Shown: one piece after another, positions 1 to 5,446 of the stretch
How the letters are laid out: every line of letters starts with the position of its first letter
Numbering within the stretch: the first letter of the stretch is position 1
Source of the DNA: Candidatus Aegiribacteria sp.
GTDB lineage: Bacteria; Fermentibacterota; Fermentibacteria; Fermentibacterales; JCC-6
Direction of reading: 5' to 3'
DNA: 7,828 bases
Assembly (NCBI GenBank): GCA_030640155.1
Contig: DAOWJX010000106.1
Location: forward strand, 1 to 7,828
Notes under the pieces: generated by a model
Told to the model about the DNA's origin: nothing
Database searches by the model: none
Seen by the model: only the letters and a program-made list of their open reading frames with translations
Program-made: the position numbers and the translations under genes

Positions 1-8
1 ATCCGCCT

Positions 9-37
9 TTCAAAAAAATAGATTCACATGTTATAAT
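9..37 (+). promoter_or_regulatory. Possible sigma70-type promoter for the glycan operon
   Basis: A perfect TATAAT -10 box lies at 32-37. A weaker TTCAAA at 9-14 matches the -35 consensus at four of six bases and is separated from it by 17 bases. Transcription would begin near 44 and leave a leader of about 260 bases before the methyltransferase gene. The region is AT-rich, so a chance match is possible, and the sigma factor preference of this organism is unknown. Confidence 0.35.
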
Positions 38-99
38 TAAGAATAAGCATTATGGTTCCCGTACCGGTTCAGAAATTTTGCGTAGGAACGTAATCTGTC

Positions 100-125
100 A
101 AGGGGTTGGGAATTGTCAACCCCTT
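100..125. repeat. Perfect 9-bp inverted repeat, hairpin or operator
   Basis: The arms AAGGGGTTG (100-108) and CAACCCCTT (117-125) are perfectly complementary and flank an 8-base loop. Neither side has a run of T, so this is not a standard intrinsic terminator on either strand. It could be a leader hairpin, a regulator binding site, or a terminator relic of a gene to the left. The structure is seen directly; its role is inferred. Confidence 0.55.
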
Positions 126-145
126 CCCATGCAGGATATTGTTAC

Positions 146-176
146 TCATTATCATGCATGGTGTTAAGCATAATGA
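146..176. repeat. 7-bp inverted repeat in the leader
   Basis: TCATTAT (146-152) and ATAATGA (170-176) are perfectly complementary around a 17-base centre, which itself contains the palindrome CATGCATG. The arrangement would suit a dimeric DNA-binding regulator, but a 7-bp match in AT-rich DNA can occur by chance. Confidence 0.25.
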
Positions 177-248
177 TTTGCTGGATATTCGACGTTATTC
201 TGATCCTGTCAAGTGTCATTGGGGTTGACGTGTCAAGTCCTCAGGATA

Positions 249-264
249 CCGGATCAGTATCCGG
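249..264. repeat. Small leader hairpin, CCGGAT/ATCCGG
   Basis: CCGGAT (249-254) and ATCCGG (259-264) pair around the four-base loop CAGT. With a two-base bulge the pairing can extend to ATAC and GTAT (246-249 with 266-269). On the plus strand it is followed by an AT-rich stretch and lies about 45 bases before the methyltransferase start, so it could shape translation or act as a weak attenuator. It could also be incidental. Confidence 0.3.
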
Positions 265-307
265 CGTATTATTTGAATTCTGATATCCTTCTCGTCTTGA
301 AAGAGGA

Positions 308-1261
308 ATGATCTTGGATTGGAGCACTTTCCCGAGAGAAAAGACTGACTGCATACTCTGTGGCTCAAACTCCTTTTCCCTGCTGAGTACCCGGATGACA
401 TGGCCTGTTGTCAGATGCAGAAACTGCGGATTTGTCTATTTAGCTGAACGTCCTTCAGAGGACGAGCTTTCCAGAATGTACAGCAAATCCTATTATGAAG
501 ATGGGGACGTGGGTTACAGGGGATATGTCAGTATTTTTGAAAAGTATCATGACACATTCATGCGAATTTTCTTGCGCCGTCACCGTGATCTGATCAAACG
601 CGCAAACGGCAGAAGACTGCTTGAGGTCGGGTGCGCATATGGATTTCTGCTTGACTTTCTCCGCTCGAAGAATTGGGAAGTTACCGGCATTGAAATAAGC
701 CCTCTCTCTTCAGCCTACTCGCGAGATAAATTACATTTGAACGTCCATACCGGAAGTGTGAATTCGGTGAATTTACCGGCAGAGTCTTTTGACGTAATAC
801 TCCTTCTTGATGTGCTCGAGCATCTTCACCGTCCATTCGATACTCTCCGGCATATTCGCTCTCTTCTCGCTCCCGGTGGAATCCTTGTTGTCCAGTGCCC
901 ATGGGAGCTCTTTCATTGGGAAAAAATCGCTGAAGCTCGTTTGAAACGGATGAAACCGGGTTCAATAAAGCCGGATGCGGTTCCTGCACATCTGTATTTC
1001 TTCCAGCCCTCATCGCTGGAAGGCATTCTGCGAAAAGCAGGATTCAGAATCATCGGAAGACAATCAGGCAATTACGGGGCGATAAGAAGACTGGTTGATC
1101 CGCCGTGCATTGGAAAAGGAAACATTTTAAAAAAGTTTTTACGGTATGTTTACTTTCGTGCAGGGCTTCAGCGTCTTCTGTACCTGATCGCAAGATTAAC
1201 GGGTTTCGGAAACGGTATCATCAGATACGCTGTTCCATTTTCGAATAATGCAGACCAATGA
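308..1261 (+). CDS. Zinc-ribbon class I SAM-dependent methyltransferase
   Basis: This is a 317-residue cytoplasmic methyltransferase, probably acting on a sugar or sugar nucleotide of a surface glycan. An N-terminal zinc-binding module has Cys15-x2-Cys18 and Cys37-x2-Cys40, as in many methyltransferases of polysaccharide clusters. The Rossmann core follows: SAM motif I LLEVGCAYGFLL (104-115), acidic Glu129 at the end of strand 2, FDVILLLDVLEHL (161-173), and LLAPGGILVV (187-196). The basic, aromatic tail (about 270-300) might touch the membrane, which is inference. The start is uncertain. AAGAGG at 301-306 ends only one base before ATG 308 but sits at normal distance from the in-frame TTG at 314, which would remove two residues. 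The stop overlaps the next gene by ATGA. The acceptor, and O-, N- or C-methylation, cannot be told from sequence. Confidence 0.85.
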   Translation: MILDWSTFPREKTDCILCGSNSFSLLSTRMTWPVVRCRNCGFVYLAERPSEDELSRMYSKSYYEDGDVGYRGYVSIFEKYHDTFMRIFLRRHRDLIKRANGRRLLEVGCAYGFLLDFLRSKNWEVTGIEISPLSSAYSRDKLHLNVHTGSVNSVNLPAESFDVILLLDVLEHLHRPFDTLRHIRSLLAPGGILVVQCPWELFHWEKIAEARLKRMKPGSIKPDAVPAHLYFFQPSSLEGILRKAGFRIIGRQSGNYGAIRRLVDPPCIGKGNILKKFLRYVYFRAGLQRLLYLIARLTGFGNGIIRYAVPFSNNADQ

Positions 1262-2223
1262 AAGCAATTGTCTTATGCGCAGGAATGGGAACCAGACTCA
1301 GGCCTATTACGGATGCACTTCCAAAACCTCTGATAGAAATAACCGGATTCGTTCTGCTGCACGATATCCTGCTTCATCTGGCTTCGATGGGAGTTACTGA
1401 AGCAGTTGTTAACGGGTCCTGGAAGGCGGAAATGATCAGAGACTTCATAGCAGACTCTAATCTTCCGATGAAAACAGTCTTTCAGCTTGAAGAGCAGCCA
1501 CTTGGTACGGCGGGAGCGGTTCGAAGGGCTCTTCCACTTCTGGGAGACGAATTCCTTGTAGTTTATGGTGATAATCTCACAAGACAGCCCGTGGAGCCTC
1601 TTTACAAGGTTCATTCCAGATTGAATTCTGAAATTACAATCGCGCTTTCTCCGACTGGAGACCCTTCAAGCAAGGGTATTGTCATTACCGGACCTGATGG
1701 GAGAATTACCCGTTTCCGTGAAAAGCCACCCCCGGAACTTGCTGAATCGAATATGGCTAATTCCGGTATATATATTTGCAGGAGTTCAGCTGTATCACAT
1801 ATCGAGGATGGCAGCTTCAGTGATTTCGGGCTGGATGTATTTCCCAGATTGCTCGGAGAGGGAAGAACACTTGCTGCTGATACTCCAGGCGGGTATACAA
1901 AGGATATAGGTTCTCTGGAAAACTACCTGATTGCCTGCCATGAAGTTCTTTCAGGTCAGGTGAAGCTGAATGTGAAACCCTCCGGCATGAACAATGGGAT
2001 TCTGATTGAGAACAGCCAGTCATATGAGGAGATTGAGATTATTGGTACACTATGGGTGCAGGATGGAGCAACTATCGAAAGTGGATGCTGCCTTGAAAAC
2101 TGTGTTGTGCTTTCCGGAGCGAAAGTTCGCCACAACAGCGCTTTGAAAAACACTCTGGTTCTGCCTGACTCTGATGTTGATGAAGGAACCAGAGCAACAG
2201 ACAAATACCTGTCAATATTCTGA
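1258..2223 (+). CDS. Sugar-1-phosphate nucleotidyltransferase with hexapeptide-repeat C-terminus
   Basis: This 321-residue enzyme should join a sugar 1-phosphate to an NTP, giving an NDP-sugar and pyrophosphate. The N-terminal domain carries the signature GMGTRLRPITDALPKPL (9-25), the metal-binding YGDN (103-106), EKP (155-157), NSGIYI (168-173) and DIGSLENYL (216-224). Residues about 243-305 read as a degenerate left-handed beta-helix, with repeats such as GTLWVQDGATIESG. This architecture is typical of mannose-1-phosphate guanylyltransferase-like and glucose-1-phosphate thymidylyltransferase-like proteins. Next to gmhA, a guanylyltransferase for D-glycero-D-manno-heptose 1-phosphate (HddC role) is attractive, but HddC proteins usually lack the beta-helix part, so the substrate stays open. 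The ATG overlaps the upstream stop and has no clear Shine-Dalgarno sequence, implying translational coupling to the methyltransferase. Confidence 0.85.
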   Translation: MKAIVLCAGMGTRLRPITDALPKPLIEITGFVLLHDILLHLASMGVTEAVVNGSWKAEMIRDFIADSNLPMKTVFQLEEQPLGTAGAVRRALPLLGDEFLVVYGDNLTRQPVEPLYKVHSRLNSEITIALSPTGDPSSKGIVITGPDGRITRFREKPPPELAESNMANSGIYICRSSAVSHIEDGSFSDFGLDVFPRLLGEGRTLAADTPGGYTKDIGSLENYLIACHEVLSGQVKLNVKPSGMNNGILIENSQSYEEIEIIGTLWVQDGATIESGCCLENCVVLSGAKVRHNSALKNTLVLPDSDVDEGTRATDKYLSIF

Positions 2224-2224
2224 T

Positions 2225-2229
2225 TGGAG
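2225..2229 (+). promoter_or_regulatory. Ribosome binding site of the gmhA-like gene
   Basis: TGGAG lies five bases before ATG 2235, just after the stop of the nucleotidyltransferase gene at 2223. It fixes the start of the isomerase gene and shows that this gene, unlike the one before it, has its own initiation signal. Confidence 0.6.
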
Positions 2230-2234
2230 ACAGC

Positions 2235-2819
2235 ATGCTGAAAGATATTGGAACTTACCTTGATCAGGTGAGCGCACTTGCCCTTAAAATACCCTCAGAG
2301 AATATCGAAAAGGTCATTAAAATTTTGCTCAATACATATTACGCTGAAGGAAGGATTTTTGTTTTCGGAAATGGTGGCGGAGCATCTACGGCCAGTCATT
2401 TCACCTGTGATCTCGCGAAGGGAACCGTCACACCTGACAGGCCAAGACTCAAGGCAATCTGCCTTTCTGACAATATGCCACTGATAACCGCATGGGCGAA
2501 CGATACGGATTACACGAATACATTTGGAGAGCAGCTGAAAAATCTGGTTGAAAAGGGTGATGCAGTCATCGGACTGTCTGGAAGCGGCATGAGTCCTAAC
2601 GTGATAAACGCTTTCCGCATCGCGAACGACTCCGGTGCGGTTTCAATTCTGCTGTCGGGTTTTGAAGGCGGAGAAGCTGTCAAAGTTGCTTCAGAATCAA
2701 TCATTGTGCCCAGTGAAGATATGCAACAGATCGAAGATGTTCATCTCATGCTGTGTCACATAATTTTCAGAGTCGTTCGAAAAAGAATAAGAAAAGGGAG
2801 AAATCAGGAATATGTCTGA
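2235..2819 (+). CDS. gmhA: SIS-domain phosphoheptose isomerase (GmhA-like)
   Basis: This 194-residue single SIS-domain protein fits the size of GmhA, which converts sedoheptulose 7-phosphate to D-glycero-D-manno-heptose 7-phosphate, the first step towards activated heptose. The phosphate-binding segment GNGGGASTASHFTCDLAKG (45-63) and the second loop GLSGSGMSPNVINAF (113-127) are clear. By alignment from memory with E. coli GmhA, the zinc ligands would be His55, Asp59 (Glu in E. coli), Glu167 (Gln in E. coli) and His175. These are conservative changes; the Glu form of the motif (IEDVH) is common in distant GmhA-like proteins. The C-terminal tail (181-191) is unusually rich in Lys and Arg and is encoded by A-rich DNA that is the T-tract of a possible terminator on the other strand. 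The last 16 bases overlap the convergent zinc-ribbon gene. Another sugar-phosphate isomerase role is possible. Confidence 0.8.
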   Translation: MLKDIGTYLDQVSALALKIPSENIEKVIKILLNTYYAEGRIFVFGNGGGASTASHFTCDLAKGTVTPDRPRLKAICLSDNMPLITAWANDTDYTNTFGEQLKNLVEKGDAVIGLSGSGMSPNVINAFRIANDSGAVSILLSGFEGGEAVKVASESIIVPSEDMQQIEDVHLMLCHIIFRVVRKRIRKGRNQEYV

Positions 2820-2824
2820 TTTCT
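2780..2824 (-). terminator. Probable terminator of the minus-strand operon
   Basis: A perfect 9-bp inverted repeat has arms AGAAATCAG (2799-2807) and CTGATTTCT (2816-2824) around an 8-base loop. Read on the minus strand, it is followed by CCCTTTTCTTATTCTTTTT, a T-rich tract over 2798-2780. The stem has only three G:C pairs and three C bases separate it from the T-tract, so it is a weak intrinsic terminator. Both convergent stop codons lie in the stem arms. On the plus strand there is no T-run after the hairpin, although the stem could still protect the gmhA transcript end. Confidence 0.5.
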
Positions 2825-3226
2825 GAAGACTTCTTCACCATCAGCAAGGTAGTAATTCAAAGCGTTACTGAAAATTCCAGGATCAGTCTTACTCTCCTTC
2901 GGGAATCTGCTCTCCCAGAGTTCCCATGATTTGCGGATCTCCCGCTCCATCACCTCTGGAAGATTTCCCTCATCTCTTGCTTTTTCAATAATCTCGCGAT
3001 TGTAGACAAGTATATCACTGGCTAGAACCCGTGCGAATCTCATTGCGTGTTTGAGCTTCTCATCTATCTCAACCGGTATTGGCGGGATTTCAGGCATTTC
3101 CGGTTTGAGAGGATGAATCATAAATATTTCAGAGCATTTCCTGCAACGAAACCGTTTGGGGGAGTCACCAATTTTCTCTGATGGAATGTTGTACTTGCAA
3201 TTACATCCCGGACAATTTACAATCAT
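2804..3226 (-). CDS. MJ0042-type zinc-ribbon protein with helical C-terminal domain
   Basis: This small 140-residue protein has an N-terminal zinc finger of the MJ0042 type: Cys5-x2-Cys8 and Cys28-x2-Cys31, with the usual YNIPSEKI between the pairs. A short proline-rich linker (about 40-53) leads to a predicted helical domain (about 58-108) containing HAMRFARVLASDILVYN, a pattern I recall from zinc-ribbon proteins of deltaproteobacteria and related groups. The biochemical role of that family is not established; nucleic-acid or protein binding is a guess. It is the last gene of the minus-strand operon. Its ATG overlaps the aminotransferase stop (ATGA), and it also has the strongest ribosome binding site of the window. 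Its 3' end overlaps gmhA by 16 bases. It has no membrane segment or signal peptide. Confidence 0.85.
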   Translation of the reverse strand: MIVNCPGCNCKYNIPSEKIGDSPKRFRCRKCSEIFMIHPLKPEMPEIPPIPVEIDEKLKHAMRFARVLASDILVYNREIIEKARDEGNLPEVMEREIRKSWELWESRFPKESKTDPGIFSNALNYYLADGEEVFRNQTYS

Positions 3227-4386
3227 GTATTCAACCTCCTGTGCAGGAATTCCCTTAACCTGTGTATACCTCTCCGGATATCATCCGCAGAAGCCGCAAA
3301 TGAAATTCGAATATACCCTTCAGCGCCAAATGCCGATCCGGGTATTACAGCTACTCCCGCATCGAACAGAAGTTCGCTGCAGAATCTGTTCGTATTGACA
3401 TTTTGAGGATCAGTGAGCAATCGCGGAAAAACGTAGAACGCGCCGTCCGGCTTTTTGAATTCCAAACCATCAACCCCTGCGAGAAGCTCACAGATCAGGT
3501 CCCTTCTCATGTGGAAGGATCTATGCATTTCCTCTTTTTCCCTGGTTGCCTTACCCTCTACTGCGGCAAGGGCAGCCCACTGGGATATGGAGCAGGGATT
3601 GGAGGTTGAGTGAGCCTGAAGAAAGCCAGCGAGTCTGGTCCATTCGCTGCATGCAAGAGAGTACCCTATTCTCCATCCTGTCATGGCATAAGTTTTGGAT
3701 ACTCCTGAGACAACGGCTGTTCGCTCCTGGAGGAAAGGGTGGAAATCAAGAATATGCGGTACACCGGAATCAATATATGCCAGGTCCTCATAGATATCAT
3801 CTGAAATAATCCACATGTCCGTTTCAGCAATCGCATCCGCGATCTCCCTCATGAAGGAGATGGAGGGAACGAAACCGGTGGGATTGGAGGGGAAATTAAG
3901 AAATACTCCCACAGCACCCTCTCCGGCTGCTTTTCTGATTTCTGAACCGTTCAAGCACTCCTCGGGAAATATTGGTATTCCACCCGAAGCTTTGACCATC
4001 TCGGGGTAGCTTACCCAGAATGGCCTTGGCAGAAGAACTTTATCTCCGGGATTAATCGCTGCCCGTACAAGATTAGCCAGATTGTGCTTCGCTCCACACC
4101 CCACAAGTACATTGGATGGTAACCAGTGCAGGTTTCTTCTTCTGGAATACTGTTCGGCAATAGCCTCTTTCAGCTCTGGGATACCTGTGCTTGCGGTATA
4201 TCCTGTTTTCCCCTCTCTGATGGCATCAATACCTGCCTCTGCGATTGGAATCGGTGTTGAAAAATCCGGTTGTCCGGCGGAGAGTGAGATGATGTCTCTT
4301 CCCGCGCGGCTGAGTTCCCTGGCCTTAGCGCTGAGTTGCAGAGTCACAGAAGGAGTAAGCGACATTGCGCTTCTGGAATAGTCCAT
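3223..4386 (-). CDS. Class I PLP-dependent aminotransferase, aspartate type
   Basis: This 387-residue fold-type I enzyme probably moves the amino group between aspartate and 2-oxoglutarate in the cytoplasm. Landmarks counted from ATG 4386: SLSAGQPDF (34-42), Asn168 in SNPTG, Asp196 and Tyr199 in SDDIYE, the PLP lysine Lys231 in SKTYAMTGWRIGY, and substrate-binding Arg360 in YIRISF. WVSYPEMV (124-131) and the overall look match the subgroup 1b of Thermus aspartate aminotransferase. Lys100 aligns with a lysine that in the Thermus enzyme helps bind the acidic side chain, which favours aspartate over a neutral substrate; that alignment is from memory. The frame also allows TTG 4398, but ATG 4386 shares its A with the TGA of coaD (TGATG), and the N-terminus then starts like its relatives. 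The stop overlaps the zinc-ribbon gene. Confidence 0.9.
   Translation of the reverse strand: MDYSRSAMSLTPSVTLQLSAKARELSRAGRDIISLSAGQPDFSTPIPIAEAGIDAIREGKTGYTASTGIPELKEAIAEQYSRRRNLHWLPSNVLVGCGAKHNLANLVRAAINPGDKVLLPRPFWVSYPEMVKASGGIPIFPEECLNGSEIRKAAGEGAVGVFLNFPSNPTGFVPSISFMREIADAIAETDMWIISDDIYEDLAYIDSGVPHILDFHPFLQERTAVVSGVSKTYAMTGWRIGYSLACSEWTRLAGFLQAHSTSNPCSISQWAALAAVEGKATREKEEMHRSFHMRRDLICELLAGVDGLEFKKPDGAFYVFPRLLTDPQNVNTNRFCSELLFDAGVAVIPGSAFGAEGYIRISFAASADDIRRGIHRLREFLHRRLNT
3235..3240 (-). promoter_or_regulatory. Strong ribosome binding site of the zinc-ribbon gene
   Basis: AGGAGG on the minus strand lies eight bases before ATG 3226 and is a perfect match to the Shine-Dalgarno core. It sits inside the end of the aminotransferase gene and settles the start codon. 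It suggests that this small protein is translated more strongly than its neighbours on the same message. Confidence 0.75.
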
Positions 4387-4901
4387 CAGTAAATCCAATC
4401 GTCGGATTTGCTTTCAGCCGATTTAGCAAATCGTTTCTCAAGAGCTTCTCTTACGCCTACAGTAACAATGGTTGAAAGATCACCACCGAATCTGGCTATC
4501 TCTCTGACAATTGTCGAAGACAGATACATGTTCTCTTCAGAGGGCATAAGATATAAACCTGATATCTCCGGTGCCAGTCGTCTGTTTACCAGCTGCATCT
4601 GGAACTCATATTCAAAATCGGAATTTGCTCTCAATCCCCTGATGAATGTCCTGCAATCGATCTTTCTCATGTAATCGACAAGAAGAGAATCAAATGATAT
4701 TACGTTAACTCTGTCTATTCCCGTTTCAAGCATTGACATCTTCATCATATTAACCCTATCCTCGACCGGGAAACAGAGCTCTTTCGAAGATCGCGCTACT
4801 ACTGCTATTTCAATATGATCGAATATGTTAAGTGCTCTTCTGATGATGTCAATATGACCGAATGTAACGGGATCGAATGTACCAGGGTAAATAATTTTCA
4901 T
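4386..4901 (-). CDS. coaD: Phosphopantetheine adenylyltransferase
   Basis: CoaD transfers AMP from ATP to 4'-phosphopantetheine to give dephospho-CoA, the penultimate step of coenzyme A synthesis. The protein has 171 residues from ATG 4901, close to the usual 160-170. YPGTFDPVTFGHIDIIRRAL (5-24) contains the nucleotidyltransferase TxGH motif (Thr13-Gly15-His16). FIRGLRANSDFEYEFQM (87-103) and YLSSTIVRE (126-134, with Ser128, Ser129, Thr130 and Arg133) are the other family blocks. An in-frame GTG at 4925 would add eight residues, but ATG 4901 overlaps the rsmD stop as ATGA and gives the family's normal N-terminus. The C-terminal tail after about residue 155 is polar and variable. Pairing with rsmD is common in bacteria and supports both calls. 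Confidence 0.96.
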   Translation of the reverse strand: MKIIYPGTFDPVTFGHIDIIRRALNIFDHIEIAVVARSSKELCFPVEDRVNMMKMSMLETGIDRVNVISFDSLLVDYMRKIDCRTFIRGLRANSDFEYEFQMQLVNRRLAPEISGLYLMPSEENMYLSSTIVREIARFGGDLSTIVTVGVREALEKRFAKSAESKSDDWIY

Positions 4902-5434
4902 TCTGTTTCTTTCATCACTTTCCACATGAGATGAGTTCCTCCGTACTTTCTCATTTTCCAGTCCTGCTGTAATATTGCCTCAGTTCCGCATTCAGCAAAT
5001 ACCATTCCATTTTCTGAAAGAATCCGTTTCCAGTCGATACCGTTAATCCATTCGTGGAGTTTGTGATATTCGTATGGCGGATCAATAAACACTATGTCCG
5101 GCTTTGAATCCAGTTCAGGAACCAGTTTCCGAACGTCACCTTTAAGTACCAAAGCATCTGCAGTAGCACCGAATTCGCGAAGGGTAGAACGGATAAACGA
5201 TATGGAAAGAGGATTATTGTCTACGAAAACACATTCCGCTGCGCCCCAGCTTAACGTTTCAAGCCCAACGGCTCCAGTGCCGGAGCAAAGATCCCATACA
5301 GTCGCGTGATTCACAAGAGAAAACCCCGCTATGTCAAGAAACGCTCCGCGAACCAGAGATGATGTAGGCCTGCATAAACGAGAAGAAGGGCGGAGAATGT
5401 GTCCTTTCCACTTTCCCCGCCCCAGTCTAATCAA
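4898..5434 (-). CDS. rsmD: 16S rRNA (guanine966-N2)-methyltransferase RsmD
   Basis: RsmD methylates G966 of 16S rRNA in the small ribosomal subunit, using SAM. The 178-residue protein shows the family order: GRGKWKG (5-11), RPTSSLVRGAFLDI (22-35), SAM motif I DLCSGTGAVGLETLSWGA (48-65), acidic VDNN (71-74), and catalytic DPPY (118-121) in DIVFIDPPY. The start must be TTG 5434. Reading upstream in frame there are only three sense codons before a TAA that directly follows the pilQ TAA, and the alignment with relatives begins here. No good Shine-Dalgarno sequence precedes it, so initiation probably depends on ribosomes finishing pilQ. The stop overlaps the coaD start as ATGA. Methylation of an rRNA site other than G966 cannot be excluded but is unlikely. 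Confidence 0.93.
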   Translation of the reverse strand: MIRLGRGKWKGHILRPSSRLCRPTSSLVRGAFLDIAGFSLVNHATVWDLCSGTGAVGLETLSWGAAECVFVDNNPLSISFIRSTLREFGATADALVLKGDVRKLVPELDSKPDIVFIDPPYEYHKLHEWINGIDWKRILSENGMVFAECGTEAILQQDWKMRKYGGTHLMWKVMKETE

Positions 5435-5446
5435 TCTGACCCGTTA

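Larger units (their letters stand above)
44..307 (+). other. Non-coding leader upstream of the glycan operon
   Basis: No credible protein-coding gene is visible on either strand here. The stretch holds three inverted repeats (100-125, 146-176 and 249-264), four copies of TGTCAA (96, 114, 207 and 231), and an imperfect direct repeat with 12 of 14 bases matching (44-57 and 165-178). It could be a structured 5' leader with operator sites, or the intergenic end of an upstream gene outside the window. I recognise no riboswitch class. Confidence 0.4.

Noticed and set aside
100..125. The 9-bp inverted repeat in the leader as an intrinsic terminator.
   Set aside because: No T-run follows the stem on either strand, so it is listed only as an inverted repeat.
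129..167. A 12-codon open frame starting ATG 129 in the leader, and a 24-codon frame from ATG 154, considered as leader peptides.
   Set aside because: Neither has a Shine-Dalgarno sequence, runs of a regulatory codon, or a matching attenuator with a T-run.
96..236. Four TGTCAA copies read as TTGACA -35 boxes on the minus strand.
   Set aside because: I checked the copies at 96, 207 and 231 and none has an acceptable -10 box at 16-18 bases; the copies may still be regulator half-sites.
216..401. Minus-strand open frame of 61 codons across the leader and the start of the methyltransferase gene.
   Set aside because: It overlaps a well-supported gene, has no recognisable motif, and its composition looks like a shadow frame.
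681..1013. Minus-strand open frame of 110 codons inside the methyltransferase gene.
   Set aside because: The plus strand encodes clear SAM-binding motifs here, so this is a shadow frame.
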